From positions 1-64,000 of the forward strand of contig CAMATZ010000035.1 of NCBI GenBank assembly GCA_945861275.1: a stretch of 64,000 bases of DNA. Direction: 5' to 3'. The stretch is from Bordetella parapertussis. GTDB lineage: Bacteria > Pseudomonadota > Gammaproteobacteria > Burkholderiales > SG8-41. The notes below the pieces were generated by a model that was given only the letters and a program-made list of their open reading frames with translations, did no database searches and was not told where the DNA came from. Position numbers and translations under genes: made by a program. Below, piece after piece: positions 16,832 through 26,159 of this stretch (the stretch's first letter is position 1; the number at the start of each line of letters is the position of its first letter).

Positions 16832-17690
16832 AGCCTGCGCACTCGACCTGGTGCTGATCACCGGACTGTCGGGATCCGGCAAGAGCGTGGCGCTGGCGGT
16901 ACTGGAGGACGCCGGCTATTACTGCGTCGATAATTTCCCCGGCCAGTTGTTTAACGGGCTGGTGGATGCGCTGGTGAGCGCCGGACATACGCGCGCCGCA
17001 ATCACCATGGATGCGCGTTCGGGCAGTGACATGGCCAACTTTGCGGCGCACGTGGAAAGCCTGCGCGAGCGCGGCGTGAAGTTCAAAATACTCTATCTCG
17101 ACGCCAAAGACGATACGCTGATCAAGCGCTTTTCCGAAACGCGCAGACGCCATCCGCTGTTCGATGGCCGCTTGACCCTGACCGAATGTATAGCCCACGA
17201 CCGCGCGCTGCTGGCCGACGCCGCGGCGCTGGCCGATCATATCGATACCAGCGAGCTGTCGCCCAAGGCGCTGCGCACGTGGGTGAAAGACTTTGTCGCC
17301 GTGCCGCGCGACGGATTGATACTGCTGTTTGAGTCGTTCGGTTTCAGGTATGGCATACCGCTTGACGCGGACCTGGTGTTCGATGTGCGCAGCCTGCCCA
17401 ATCCGTACTACGATCCGCTGTTGCGTGCGCTGGACGGGATGGACGCTGAGGTGATCGCGTTCATGCGCGATATTCCCGAAGCGCAGCGCATGCTTGAAGA
17501 TATTCGCAAATTTGTCGAGACCTGGCTGCCGTCTTACCTGCGTGACAACCGCAGCTATCTTACCGTCGCTATCGGCTGCACCGGCGGGCGTCACCGCTCG
17601 GTGTATTTTGTCGAGGCGCTGGCGCAGGCGTTTCGCGACGCCACACACGTGCTCACGCGCCATCGCGGGCTGCCACAACGCGCGTCATGA
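16809..17690 (+). CDS. rapZ: RNase adapter protein RapZ
   Basis: 293 residues. The Walker A motif GLSGSGKSVAL is near the N-terminus, and the conserved C-terminal RNA-binding domain includes IGCTGGRHRSVYF. In enterics RapZ delivers GlmZ sRNA to RNase E; the role in betaproteobacteria is less clear. It overlaps hprK upstream and the next gene by 4 bp downstream. Confidence 0.95.
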   Translation: MTKTTGCEACALDLVLITGLSGSGKSVALAVLEDAGYYCVDNFPGQLFNGLVDALVSAGHTRAAITMDARSGSDMANFAAHVESLRERGVKFKILYLDAKDDTLIKRFSETRRRHPLFDGRLTLTECIAHDRALLADAAALADHIDTSELSPKALRTWVKDFVAVPRDGLILLFESFGFRYGIPLDADLVFDVRSLPNPYYDPLLRALDGMDAEVIAFMRDIPEAQRMLEDIRKFVETWLPSYLRDNRSYLTVAIGCTGGRHRSVYFVEALAQAFRDATHVLTRHRGLPQRAS

Positions 17691-18268
17691 CGAAAAATTC
17701 GCACACCAACATATTTCTATTTCCGATGGGCACGGTGCTGTTTCCCGGCGGGGTGCTGCCGCTCAAAATATTCGAGCAGCGCTACCTTGAAATGACCAAG
17801 GCCTGCCTGCGCGACAACCAGCCGTTTGGCGTGTGCCTGATTCGTGAGGGCCACGAAGTGGGTGCGCCCGCGGCGCCGGCCAGTGTGGGCTGCCTTGCCG
17901 CCATCGAGCATTGGGAGATGCCGCACAGCGGCATGTTTCATCTGCTCACGCGCGGCGGCGAACGCTTTCGCATCATTGAGACCTCGGTGGCGGGCAATGG
18001 CTTGATCTCGGGCGTGGTGGAGATGCTGCCGCCGGCGGCGCCGTGTACTCCCGACGCGCAATGCGTGGCGCTGCTCAAAAGCGTGGTAGCGCGGGTGGGG
18101 GCGGAAAACTTCCCGCAGCCGCTGGCGCTGGACGAAGGCGCATGGGTGGCCTACCGGTTGGCCGAGATGCTGTCGTTTCCGCTGACGGTGAAGCAGCGCA
18201 TGCTCGAGCGCAGTGACATGGCCGAAGTGTTTACGGATATAATTAATTTAATAAAAACAATGGGTTAG
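17687..18268 (+). CDS. Lon N-terminal (substrate-binding) domain protein
   Basis: 193 residues, essentially only the LON substrate-binding domain: LFPMGTVLFPGGVLPLKIFE and then RYLEM and GVCLIREG. There is no AAA or protease domain. Such stand-alone proteins are widespread but of unknown role. ATG overlaps the rapZ stop (ATGA), so it belongs to the rpoN-rapZ operon. It converges with the MSHA-like cluster, and the two stop codons overlap. Confidence 0.88.
   Translation: MTKNSHTNIFLFPMGTVLFPGGVLPLKIFEQRYLEMTKACLRDNQPFGVCLIREGHEVGAPAAPASVGCLAAIEHWEMPHSGMFHLLTRGGERFRIIETSVAGNGLISGVVEMLPPAAPCTPDAQCVALLKSVVARVGAENFPQPLALDEGAWVAYRLAEMLSFPLTVKQRMLERSDMAEVFTDIINLIKTMG
18250..18267 (+). repeat. 18-bp AT-rich motif, site 2
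   Basis: AATAAAAACAATGGGTTA covers the last codons and most of the stop codon of the Lon-domain gene, at the convergent junction with the pilus cluster. Confidence 0.35.
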
Positions 18269-18993
18269 GGTAGTCTTCCGCCTGCGATCATACGGCTGTT
18301 CAGGATCGGCTTGGAGATCCAGATGACAATGTCGTCAAACTCGGCGCTCGCGATATTCGATTGGGTTCGGGTCATTGCATCACGATCATTATTCGCATTT
18401 CCCAGTTCGTCGGCCGAGGTTGCCGCAGTGTTTAGCGTGTTGGTGTTGGCGTTGTATGCGCTGTAGCCGTTCTTGCCATGGGAGATAATCACCGCGGCTG
18501 CGGTTGTGGTTAGCGTGGTCGCGCATGAGGATGAGGTGCATACCCGCAATCCGCCGCTGGTTCCCAGGCTAAAGGACGCCGCCGGTGCGCGTCGCGCATA
18601 GAGCTCGAGTACGGTATAGCGGAAGCGGTTGCCCCACGCATCCTGATTTCCCAAACCCAGCGTGACCCAGGGCACGTTGCCGGCGGACGATTTATTCGAG
18701 CCGCTGCCCGAGATTAAACTGCACAGCCCGGTTGCAGCGTCGAAGTCCTCGGTGCCGTCATTTGCTCCGCTTCCGGTTTGCCGGTCGGCGCACGGCAGAT
18801 AGCCGTTGGTCGCCGCGAAACCGAACAGCGCATCGCGGATTTCATCCATCGTTTTTTGGGTGTCGGCGATCTGCCGCGTTTCCACTTGTGTGGTTAATGG
18901 CACCAGGATACTGCCCAGCAGCAAGGCGAGGACAAACATCGCCACCGCCATCTCGATCAGGGTGAATCCTGCGTGGTGATGTTTTCCGCTCAT
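18265..18993 (-). CDS. Prepilin-like protein of the MSHA-like cluster
   Basis: 242 residues starting MSGKHHHAGFTLIEMAVAMF. The prepilin cleavage site precedes FTLIE, with Glu+5 and a hydrophobic stalk. The body carries DRQTGSGANDGTEDF-type loops and Cys residues. The start at 18993 lies 13 bp inside the end of the upstream gene region, with a 4-bp overlap. It is the last gene of the cluster and resembles minor pseudopilins (MshO/GspH-like) more than a major pilin. A longer reading to 19206 has an implausible Arg/His-rich N-terminus. Confidence 0.82.
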   Translation of the reverse strand: MSGKHHHAGFTLIEMAVAMFVLALLLGSILVPLTTQVETRQIADTQKTMDEIRDALFGFAATNGYLPCADRQTGSGANDGTEDFDAATGLCSLISGSGSNKSSAGNVPWVTLGLGNQDAWGNRFRYTVLELYARRAPAASFSLGTSGGLRVCTSSSCATTLTTTAAAVIISHGKNGYSAYNANTNTLNTAATSADELGNANNDRDAMTRTQSNIASAEFDDIVIWISKPILNSRMIAGGRLP

Positions 18994-20141
18994 GGCGCGA
19001 CGATAATGACACGGTCGTTGATGGTGGCCGACCCGGTGGCATGCGTAAAAGCCGGGAAGGCAGTGGTATTGGGCGGCTCCAGATAGTTGTCTATGCCTGC
19101 GCTGAGGGAGCGCAGCTGTCCCGGGAATACGGGGCCCGGTGCGATGACCAGCGCGCGAACGTTGCCCGCGCCGTTTACGCTCAGGTATCCACCGCCGCCC
19201 GTGCACAGTGTCGCGCTGGGGTCCGCACAGGCAGGCGCCACGGCGTAGAACAATACCTCATGCCATTTGTCTGTCCAAAACCAGTTCGGAACGCCGGCGC
19301 CGCCCCAATTATGCTGCCCGCCTCCGCAATCCGACGGATCTTCCGCTATGCGCCCCTGCGCGGCGGCTGTGCAAGCGCTACCGCCATAGGCGTTGGCGAT
19401 CGGAAAATAGTCCCGGCTGCGGTAGTACTCATTCAGAAACACACGCGCTTCGCGCGCAACGCGCATCTCCACTTGCGGAAAAAACATGGCCGCGGTGATG
19501 GCCAGCAATCGATCATTGAATGTGCCGCTGCTCTGGGCGGTGGCAAAGGTGGTGTCGCCATTGGCATTTTCACCTTCCAGGTAATGCGCAACATTATTCA
19601 CGTTCGCGGTGGTGCGTGTCTGTCCCGCGACGGCCGCACCCGCGGCAAAAACAATGGCGATCACATTGCTGGCCGGGGCGATACCGGTAACGCTGAGCTG
19701 CCCCGGGGTATTGCTGTTGAGGGGTGTTACCGCAGTATTATTTTTGAAGTTGCTGGACACCGCGTACCACAAGCGCTCGCCGGCGCCGTCTCGCAAGTCG
19801 GACAAACCCAGCGTGGACCAGGGTAGCCGGCCAATCTGGGATGCTGCCGTGTCGCACCGGTTCGCAGCGCTGCCGTTGTTGTCCGTATCCGGACACGGTA
19901 GTTCTCCCGGACGCTCGTTATAACGCGCTCCGGCATAGGCAATCAACGCCTGCTTTGCCTGTGCCAGCGCCTGCGCGGTTTGCGCGTTGTTGTCCAGTGC
20001 GGGATTACGCGGTTTGATGAAGCTGACCAGCGCGATGGAGCCGGCCATAGCCAGCAACACAATCGAGAGCAGGATCACCTGTCCCTTCTGCAACCGCAGC
20101 CGGGGCTGGCTGCGGGGGTGCCGTTGCCGGTGTGCGCACAT
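18990..20141 (-). CDS. PilX/MshP-like membrane-anchored pilus-associated protein
   Basis: 383 residues. A basic N-terminus and one membrane segment (VILLSIVLLAMAGSIALVSF) come without a canonical GFTLIE site, then ALAQAKQALIAYAGARYNER and a long extracytoplasmic region rich in Asn, Thr and Cys (PGELPCPDTDNNG, CGGGQHNWGGAG). This resembles large PilX/MshQ-type accessory proteins. Its start overlaps the stop of the upstream gene. The specific role is unknown. Confidence 0.65.
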   Translation of the reverse strand: MCAHRQRHPRSQPRLRLQKGQVILLSIVLLAMAGSIALVSFIKPRNPALDNNAQTAQALAQAKQALIAYAGARYNERPGELPCPDTDNNGSAANRCDTAASQIGRLPWSTLGLSDLRDGAGERLWYAVSSNFKNNTAVTPLNSNTPGQLSVTGIAPASNVIAIVFAAGAAVAGQTRTTANVNNVAHYLEGENANGDTTFATAQSSGTFNDRLLAITAAMFFPQVEMRVAREARVFLNEYYRSRDYFPIANAYGGSACTAAAQGRIAEDPSDCGGGQHNWGGAGVPNWFWTDKWHEVLFYAVAPACADPSATLCTGGGGYLSVNGAGNVRALVIAPGPVFPGQLRSLSAGIDNYLEPPNTTAFPAFTHATGSATINDRVIIVAP

Positions 20142-20785
20142 TATTTTCCGGGTGCGCGCACTGCGGGCGCGCCGCCGCTTTCGGGATTAGTCTGCTTGCC
20201 GCCGCTTGGTAGCAGCAGTTCTACGGCCTTGGCGTCTGCCTGCGCTGCCGTCGGCGCCGCCGCCGTGGGCGCTTTCTCCTTCGGTGGTGCAGCCGGGGCG
20301 GTTGGGGCAGCCGGGGCCGCTGCCGGTGATCGCAGCAATGTCGCGCGCCGCGCGTAAGACTCCTCAATAGTCCCCGAAGTCACTTCAAGGCTCTGCCCGA
20401 CTCTAAGTGACGCTTTACGCTCGGCCTGCGGAATCGCCACCGCTACCTCGCCGTCGCGCCGTACGCCGAGGATGTCGATTTCACCATCGCCCTTGCTGCG
20501 TTCGGTGAGCGGTTTGCCATTGATCCACACGGTTGATTTGCCGTCGCTGCGGCGAACCATGCCGCTGTAGGTGACGACGTCCGGGCCGGTGGGCGCTGCC
20601 GGCGCAAGCGCAGGCGCCACTTCCGTTTCGACGATGACGGGCAGGCGCCGGTCGCGTTGCGCGCGCACGGTTTCGAGCTGCGCGCGCTGTTCGGGGGTGA
20701 GAAACAAGCGGCCCAGGCCATCGGCTGCCCACGCCGGGCCGGTGATAAAAAATAACCACAAAATTAAATACTTACGCAGCATCAT
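20141..20785 (-). CDS. MshK-like periplasmic protein
   Basis: 214 residues starting MMLRKYLILWLFFITGPAWA, a clear signal peptide. The conserved part, VTYSGMVRRSDGKSTVWING followed by KPLTE, is the pattern of MshK/PilP-GspC-like proteins that bridge the inner-membrane platform and the secretin. The C-terminal third is Ala/Pro-rich. It overlaps mshJ upstream and the PilX-like gene downstream. Confidence 0.7.
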   Translation of the reverse strand: MMLRKYLILWLFFITGPAWAADGLGRLFLTPEQRAQLETVRAQRDRRLPVIVETEVAPALAPAAPTGPDVVTYSGMVRRSDGKSTVWINGKPLTERSKGDGEIDILGVRRDGEVAVAIPQAERKASLRVGQSLEVTSGTIEESYARRATLLRSPAAAPAAPTAPAAPPKEKAPTAAAPTAAQADAKAVELLLPSGGKQTNPESGGAPAVRAPGK

Positions 20786-21402
20786 CGCACCGCCTCCGGC
20801 GGCGTCGCGGGGGCCGCTGCGGGCTGCGCCGTGATCCACGCCAGTTGGCACTCGGCGCTCATATTGGGTTGAAAGCGCGTGCTCTGGGTGCCGGTGGCGC
20901 GGCGCAAGGTACATTGATCGACCAGAAACACGCCGACTTTTTGTTCAGTAAGAACGTCAAGAAACCGCGGCAGGTCTTCTTCATGCAGCAGCGGCACACG
21001 CAGTTTCATCACCGATTGCATCACGTTCATCTGGCCGGGCGCGAGCAGGGCGGCGTGGATGTAGGGCTGGCGCACGGCGATATCATACTTGACGCCGAAT
21101 AATGCGCTGATCTGGTTGGCATTGCGCAAGGCGTCGAGCCAGTTGATGCGTTGTTCCTCGCCGACAAACCCCAACGCGCTGAGTTTCTGGTAATCGGGGA
21201 GGTAACGCACAATCAATTCTTTCTCGGCGCCTGATTTTTGCACGCGGCTTTGCGCTTCGCGCAATTGCGTTTGTTGTGCGGTGAGCTTGCGTTGCGCTGC
21301 GCGCGCCTGATCGTCGCTGAATTTGACCGCCACCGCAGTCGCGACGATCGCCGCCAGCAGCACCAGCAAGGGCAGGATCAGCGAGTTGGATAAGCGTTTC
21401 AT
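20782..21402 (-). CDS. MshJ/PilO-like platform protein
   Basis: 206 residues. A single N-terminal membrane segment (ILPLLVLLAAIVATAVAVKF) is followed by a coiled-coil (about residues 28-60, QRKLTAQQTQLREAQ) and a ferredoxin-like periplasmic domain. This is the topology of PilO/GspM/MshJ. It overlaps the PilM/PilN-like gene by 4 bp. Confidence 0.75.
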   Translation of the reverse strand: MKRLSNSLILPLLVLLAAIVATAVAVKFSDDQARAAQRKLTAQQTQLREAQSRVQKSGAEKELIVRYLPDYQKLSALGFVGEEQRINWLDALRNANQISALFGVKYDIAVRQPYIHAALLAPGQMNVMQSVMKLRVPLLHEEDLPRFLDVLTEQKVGVFLVDQCTLRRATGTQSTRFQPNMSAECQLAWITAQPAAAPATPPEAVR

Positions 21403-22976
21403 ACGTTGGGCTTCAGGAACACCACGATCCTGAATTCAGCCACGCCGGCCTGATCCGCTGCGTCGCGCGTATTGCCTGAAAGTGCGAGATCCGGATTGAC
21501 GTTGAGCGGCAGCTTGAGCACTTTGACATCGACCACCGCGGGGTCGCGCGCGAGACGTTCCGCCACGCGGTTGATCGACGCAATGGCTGCGCGAAAATCC
21601 CCCTGAAACGGCCGCACTTCGCCGGTCACGCCGCCGCTCTGGCGCAGGCCCTGGCCAGCCGCAGCGGTGGCGGGGTCGGCAGCAGCGGCAGCTCTGGCGC
21701 CGCGTGCCCCTGTTGCAGCGCCGGTGTCAGGCAGATCAGTGCCGTGCGCCCACTGGATTTCCTGAATGTATATTTCGGGGCTGCCCGCGATCGCACGCGA
21801 AACGATTTGCATAAACGGCAGCGGCGAGCGCGCGGATTTCAGCACCTGCTGATAAATGCCGACGGCTTTGAGCAGATTCTCGGAAGTCGTAGGTGCGGCG
21901 GGAAAGGTGCGGGTGATTTCCTTGTACTGCAACTGCATGGCGGCGGTGCGGCGCGTGGCATCCGCGGTTTCGATGGCTACGGCGCTCAGGTTCCACACGT
22001 TGTATCCGGTCCACACGATGCCCACCAGCGCCACTGCGGCGCTCGCGGCATACAGCGCGTTTTTGCGCTGGAGCAGACGGTGGCCGGCGGTAATGGATGC
22101 CGGCGCGAGATTGGTGGCGGGCGGTTTTTCCGCCATCAGGCACAGGTAAATTGTTTCCAGCGCGAGATCGAGGTGGGGCGCGCTGATCGGCAATTGGCGG
22201 ATCAACGTCGCGCGGTCGACGCGCGTGCAGTCAAGGCCGTGACCATCCGCCGAAATATGTTCAACCACGGCAGCCAGCGTGTCATCGCGATCGAGAAACA
22301 CCACCGGCAGCGGTTCGTCGCTGGTGTCGAGATTCAGCGTCGACAGGTACAGGCGCGTGTTCGACAGCTCGGTGACCAGCATCTTCGCTGCGTCGTTGGC
22401 ATCGCGGGGGATGGCGCGCGTCAGGCGGCTGGAGCAGAACTCGCCGTCCTTGTAAAACGTCAACCGCAATCCCGAACTGTGGGGTGCGGCAACCAGCACG
22501 CGCGGCAGATTGATATCGAGTTTGGCCACCAGCGCCGCGGTGAGCATCGATGACAGATACACCCCCGCGACCGGTGCGCCGTGTTGCGCGATCAGCGCGA
22601 GCCACGGATCAATCAGACCCGGATTGATCAGCGCCGAGAACAGGAAACGGTCGTCCTGCCGCTTGTCGCCGGCGCGTCCGCGCGACAGCGCCGATACGAA
22701 GCGTGTGCCGCGATAATATTGCCGGATCTTGCGCTCGAGCAGCGCCGTGCGATCGCTGCCGGTGGCGTGCGGCAGGGTGTCGAAGCGATAATCTTCTTCA
22801 CCCGTATCGGCGGCGACATAGGCCAGTGCCTGTCCGGCGGATTTCAGAAATTCAGTGAAGGCCGCGAGACCGGTTTCATCGCGGGGTAAAAGTTCGCAGC
22901 GCACGATTTTGCGGCCGCGCCACAGCGCGACGACGGCCTGTGCCGGCGAAATACACAGCAGAATCTTGTCAGCCAT
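21399..22976 (-). CDS. PilM-PilN-like fused platform protein (MshI-like)
   Basis: 525 residues. The N-terminal about 300 residues look like an actin-fold PilM/GspL-like cytoplasmic domain (CISPAQAVVALWRG, LLERKIRQYYRGTRF). A single membrane segment (NALYAASAAVALVGIVWTGY, about residues 310-330) follows, then a PilN/GspL-like periplasmic domain with an Ala/Gly-rich insert. Separate PilM and PilN proteins in type IVa pili are thus joined in one chain, as in GspL. It should tie the ATPase to MshJ. Confidence 0.72.
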   Translation of the reverse strand: MADKILLCISPAQAVVALWRGRKIVRCELLPRDETGLAAFTEFLKSAGQALAYVAADTGEEDYRFDTLPHATGSDRTALLERKIRQYYRGTRFVSALSRGRAGDKRQDDRFLFSALINPGLIDPWLALIAQHGAPVAGVYLSSMLTAALVAKLDINLPRVLVAAPHSSGLRLTFYKDGEFCSSRLTRAIPRDANDAAKMLVTELSNTRLYLSTLNLDTSDEPLPVVFLDRDDTLAAVVEHISADGHGLDCTRVDRATLIRQLPISAPHLDLALETIYLCLMAEKPPATNLAPASITAGHRLLQRKNALYAASAAVALVGIVWTGYNVWNLSAVAIETADATRRTAAMQLQYKEITRTFPAAPTTSENLLKAVGIYQQVLKSARSPLPFMQIVSRAIAGSPEIYIQEIQWAHGTDLPDTGAATGARGARAAAAADPATAAAGQGLRQSGGVTGEVRPFQGDFRAAIASINRVAERLARDPAVVDVKVLKLPLNVNPDLALSGNTRDAADQAGVAEFRIVVFLKPNV

Positions 22977-23013
22977 AGCCTGTGCCGCTTGCGCTATCCA
23001 AATTTGTCCAGGG

Positions 23014-24216
23014 TCACATTTTCACCTTGCCCAGAATATCATACACCGGCGACAACACCGACCACATGATAAACGCCATCACCGCGCCCAGCCCCATGGT
23101 CAGCGTGGGCTCCAGCATTGTCATTGCCTTGTCCACCGAATCGCGCACATCGCGGGTGTAAAAATAGTTGACGTTGCGCAGTGCCGTATCAAGCGCGCCG
23201 GTGGCCTCACCCACGCGCAGCATGCGCACCACCATGGGGGGCAGCAGGCCCAGATCGCGAAACGCGTCGGTCATCGTCTGCCCGGCGGAAATCTGCTGTC
23301 CCGCGCGCGCGAGGCCATCGGCGATGTAGCGGTTGCCCGCAATTTCTTCGCTGGTTTTCAGCGCATCCAGCACGGTGATGCCCGACTCATACATGAGTGC
23401 GAAAAAATTCGCGAAACGCGCGAGGATGATTTTTTGCATGATGGGGCCGATCACCGGTATGCGCAGTTTCCCGTAATCCCACAGATAGGCGGCGCGCGTG
23501 CTGCGGCGCAGCGCCAGCAGCAGCCCGGCGGCGGCGATGGTTGGCGCCGCAAGCAACAGCGGCCACCAGCTTTTCAAAGCGTTTGAAGCGCCGATCAGAA
23601 TCACGGTCTGAATCGGCAGCGCCACGTTCATGGTTTTAAGCAGCGTAGTCACCTGCGGCACCAGAAAGGTCAGCAAAAACACGATCACCCCGGCCACCAC
23701 CACCAGCACCATCGACGGATAGATCAGCAGCTTCTTGGTCTGCCCGACCAGTTCGTCCTGCCATTTCAGCGAATCCGCGAGATTTTTGTAGACATCGGAG
23801 ACGCGTCCGGTCTGTTCGCCGGCCTTGACCAGGCTGACAAATACCTTGTCGAAGGTTTCGGGTTGCTCCGCCATGCACTGCGAGAGGTTCTTGCCGCTGT
23901 TCATGTCTTCGACCATGACGGTTAACACTTCGCGAAAGCGCTTGTTGTCCAGCGTGTCGCGCAGGTCGCGCAGTCCATCGATGATGGGGATGCCTGCACG
24001 ATTCATTTGCTCCATGTCGAAGCAAAAATTGATCATATCCTGGCGCGTGATTTTTTGGCTGCCGATCGCGCTTTGCCGGTCGACTTCGGTGGCGGTGATC
24101 AGGTCCAGGCCCATGCGCTTTAAGCGCAGTTCGAGATCGACTTCGTTGACGGCTTCCATGCCGCCCAGCGCCTGGCGTCCGGATTTCTCGACCGCCTTGT
24201 AACGGTAGGAGGGCAT
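23014..24216 (-). CDS. mshG: Type II secretion F-family platform protein MshG
   Basis: 400 residues, PilC/GspF family. Two repeated cytoplasmic helical domains flank three membrane segments. Characteristic motifs are FCFDMEQMNRAGIPIIDGLR, FFALMYESGITVLDALK and an ending in MAFIMWSVLSPVYDILGKVK. It is the polytopic inner-membrane core that couples the traffic ATPase to pilus assembly. A 234-bp gap with an inverted repeat separates it from mshE upstream. Confidence 0.9.
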   Translation of the reverse strand: MPSYRYKAVEKSGRQALGGMEAVNEVDLELRLKRMGLDLITATEVDRQSAIGSQKITRQDMINFCFDMEQMNRAGIPIIDGLRDLRDTLDNKRFREVLTVMVEDMNSGKNLSQCMAEQPETFDKVFVSLVKAGEQTGRVSDVYKNLADSLKWQDELVGQTKKLLIYPSMVLVVVAGVIVFLLTFLVPQVTTLLKTMNVALPIQTVILIGASNALKSWWPLLLAAPTIAAAGLLLALRRSTRAAYLWDYGKLRIPVIGPIMQKIILARFANFFALMYESGITVLDALKTSEEIAGNRYIADGLARAGQQISAGQTMTDAFRDLGLLPPMVVRMLRVGEATGALDTALRNVNYFYTRDVRDSVDKAMTMLEPTLTMGLGAVMAFIMWSVLSPVYDILGKVKM

Positions 24217-24268
24217 TTAACGGGGACGCAGTGAGGATTCTGGATGCAAGGGCGCGCTCAACCCCTCT

Positions 24269-24363
24269 ACCGCAAAGACGCAAAAACGCAAAGAACGACA
24301 CGCAAAAGAAAAGCAGGCACAGGTTTTCTTTGCGTTTTCTTTGCGTTTTTGCGTCTTTGCGGT
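24269..24363. repeat. ACCGCAAAGACGCAAA inverted repeat, copy 1
   Basis: The left arm CCGCAAAGACGC (24270-24281) and right arm GCGTCTTTGCGG (24351-24362) are perfect complements, with further CGCAAAG units inside. It lies in the mshG-mshE gap and has no coding content. Confidence 0.8.
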
Positions 24364-24450
24364 GAGATTTTGAATTTGAGCCTGTTGTGTGTTTGGGATG
24401 GGTTACGGCCATTGCGCACTACCCCTGCTGCGCCCGTGTGCCCGTGTGCT

Positions 24451-26154
24451 TTAGGCCGGCCGCACTGTGAGATCCACTTCGCGCGATACTTCGGCCAGCG
24501 TGGATACGCCTTCGAGTGCGCGGCGAATGCCGGCGTCGGCCAGCGTCAAAAATCCCTTGCGTTTCGCCGCCACATTGAGTTCGCGTGCGGTGGCGCCGCG
24601 CTGCACCAGTTCGTCGAGATCGCCATCCATCACCAGCAATTCCATGATGGGTGTGCGGCCGCGATAGCCTTTGCCGCCACACGCTTTGCAGCCCACCGCT
24701 TTGTAAATTTGCGTGGGCGCATCCGCAGCGATCCGCAGCACCTGGCGCTCCTCGGCCGAGGGCGCATGCGGCTCCTTGCACTGCTTGCACAAGGTGCGCA
24801 CCAGCCGCTGCGCAATGATGCCGATGATGTTGCCTGCCATGATGCCGGGCTGCACGCCCAGATCCAGCAAGCGCGGAAACGCACCCAGCGCCGAGTTGGT
24901 GTGCAGCGTGGTGAACACCTGGTGCCCGGTCATCGCGGCGCGAAACGCCATCTCGGCGGTTTCCTTGTCGCGCATCTCGCCCACCAGAATGATGTCCGGA
25001 TCCTGGCGCATGATGGAGCGTATGCCATTGGCGAAATCCATTTTCGCTGCTTCATTGACCGAGGATTGGCGCATCAGATTCAGCGGATACTCCACCGGGT
25101 CTTCCAGCGTCATGATGTTGACGGTTTCGTCGTTCACCTGTGTCAGCAGCGAATACAGCGTGGTGGTCTTGCCGCTGCCGGTGGGGCCGGTGACGATCAA
25201 AATGCCTTCGGGCCGCGCCAGCAGGAGATTGAGCTTTTCGAGGGTGTCTTCGGGCAATGCCATCTGGCTGAGACTGATGATCGATTTTTCGCGATCGAGC
25301 ACGCGCAGCACGATGTTTTCACCGTAAATCGTCGGCTGCGTTGAAACGCGGAAATCCACCTGGCGGCCGCTTAAGTTGAGCGACAGGCGTCCGTCCTGCG
25401 GCGCGCGCGTCTCCGCGATATTCATGCCGCTCACCACTTTGACGCGCACGGTGATGCCGGAGGAAAACGTCTTGTGCAGGCTGCGCACGGTTTCCAGCAC
25501 ACCGTCGATGCGGAAGCGGATGCGCAAAAAGGCATACTCCGGCTCGAAGTGGATGTCGGAGGCGCCGCGCTTCACCGCATCCACCAGCAGCGCGTTGACC
25601 AGGCGCACCATCGGCTGCGTATACTCGTCGCCGCCGATGCGCAGGCTTTCGTAGTCGATTTCGCCGGTTTCGATCTCTTTCAGAATGCCATCGACGCTCA
25701 ACTCATAGCCGTAGAAACGGTCGATGTATTCCTCAACCTGCGCTTCCGCCGCGATCTGCGTACGGATTTCGACATCCGCGCCGACCGCCGCGCGCAATTG
25801 ATCCATCACCACCACGTTGAAGGTTTCGGTGGTGGCGACAGTGAGCGTGCCGTCCGCGGCGGAATAGGCGATCGGCAGCACCTGATTGCGCCGCGCAAAA
25901 TCCTGCGACACCATCTGCAGGGCGTCGGCGTCGGCAACCACCAGCGAGAGGTCGATGGTTTCCTGGCCCACGGTGTGCGCCATCGCGTCGCGCACCGCGA
26001 TTTCGCTGGCGAATCCGAGGCGCACCACCAGACGGCCCAGCGGGATATTGGAGTTGCGCTGCTCCGCCAGCAGAATGATCAGTTGGTCGGCGCTGAGCAA
26101 ACCCTTCTGCACCAGCAGGTCGCCCATCCGTACGCGCTTGCGTTGTTCAGCCAT
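24451..26154 (-). CDS. mshE: Pilus assembly/secretion ATPase MshE (GspE/PilB family)
   Basis: 567 residues. The N-terminal region carries two MshEN-type c-di-GMP-binding segments (MGDLLVQKGLLSADQLIILL and PLGRLVVRLGFASE). The ATPase core has Walker A GPTGSGKTT, an Asp box GEMRDKETAE and a His box TTLHTN. A tetracysteine zinc site (CKQCKEPH, then CKACGGKGY) follows. This is an extension-type motor, and the MshEN signature suggests direct control by c-di-GMP. It lies 5 bp downstream of mshN. Confidence 0.93.
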   Translation of the reverse strand: MAEQRKRVRMGDLLVQKGLLSADQLIILLAEQRNSNIPLGRLVVRLGFASEIAVRDAMAHTVGQETIDLSLVVADADALQMVSQDFARRNQVLPIAYSAADGTLTVATTETFNVVVMDQLRAAVGADVEIRTQIAAEAQVEEYIDRFYGYELSVDGILKEIETGEIDYESLRIGGDEYTQPMVRLVNALLVDAVKRGASDIHFEPEYAFLRIRFRIDGVLETVRSLHKTFSSGITVRVKVVSGMNIAETRAPQDGRLSLNLSGRQVDFRVSTQPTIYGENIVLRVLDREKSIISLSQMALPEDTLEKLNLLLARPEGILIVTGPTGSGKTTTLYSLLTQVNDETVNIMTLEDPVEYPLNLMRQSSVNEAAKMDFANGIRSIMRQDPDIILVGEMRDKETAEMAFRAAMTGHQVFTTLHTNSALGAFPRLLDLGVQPGIMAGNIIGIIAQRLVRTLCKQCKEPHAPSAEERQVLRIAADAPTQIYKAVGCKACGGKGYRGRTPIMELLVMDGDLDELVQRGATARELNVAAKRKGFLTLADAGIRRALEGVSTLAEVSREVDLTVRPA

Positions 26155-26159
26155 GAGTG

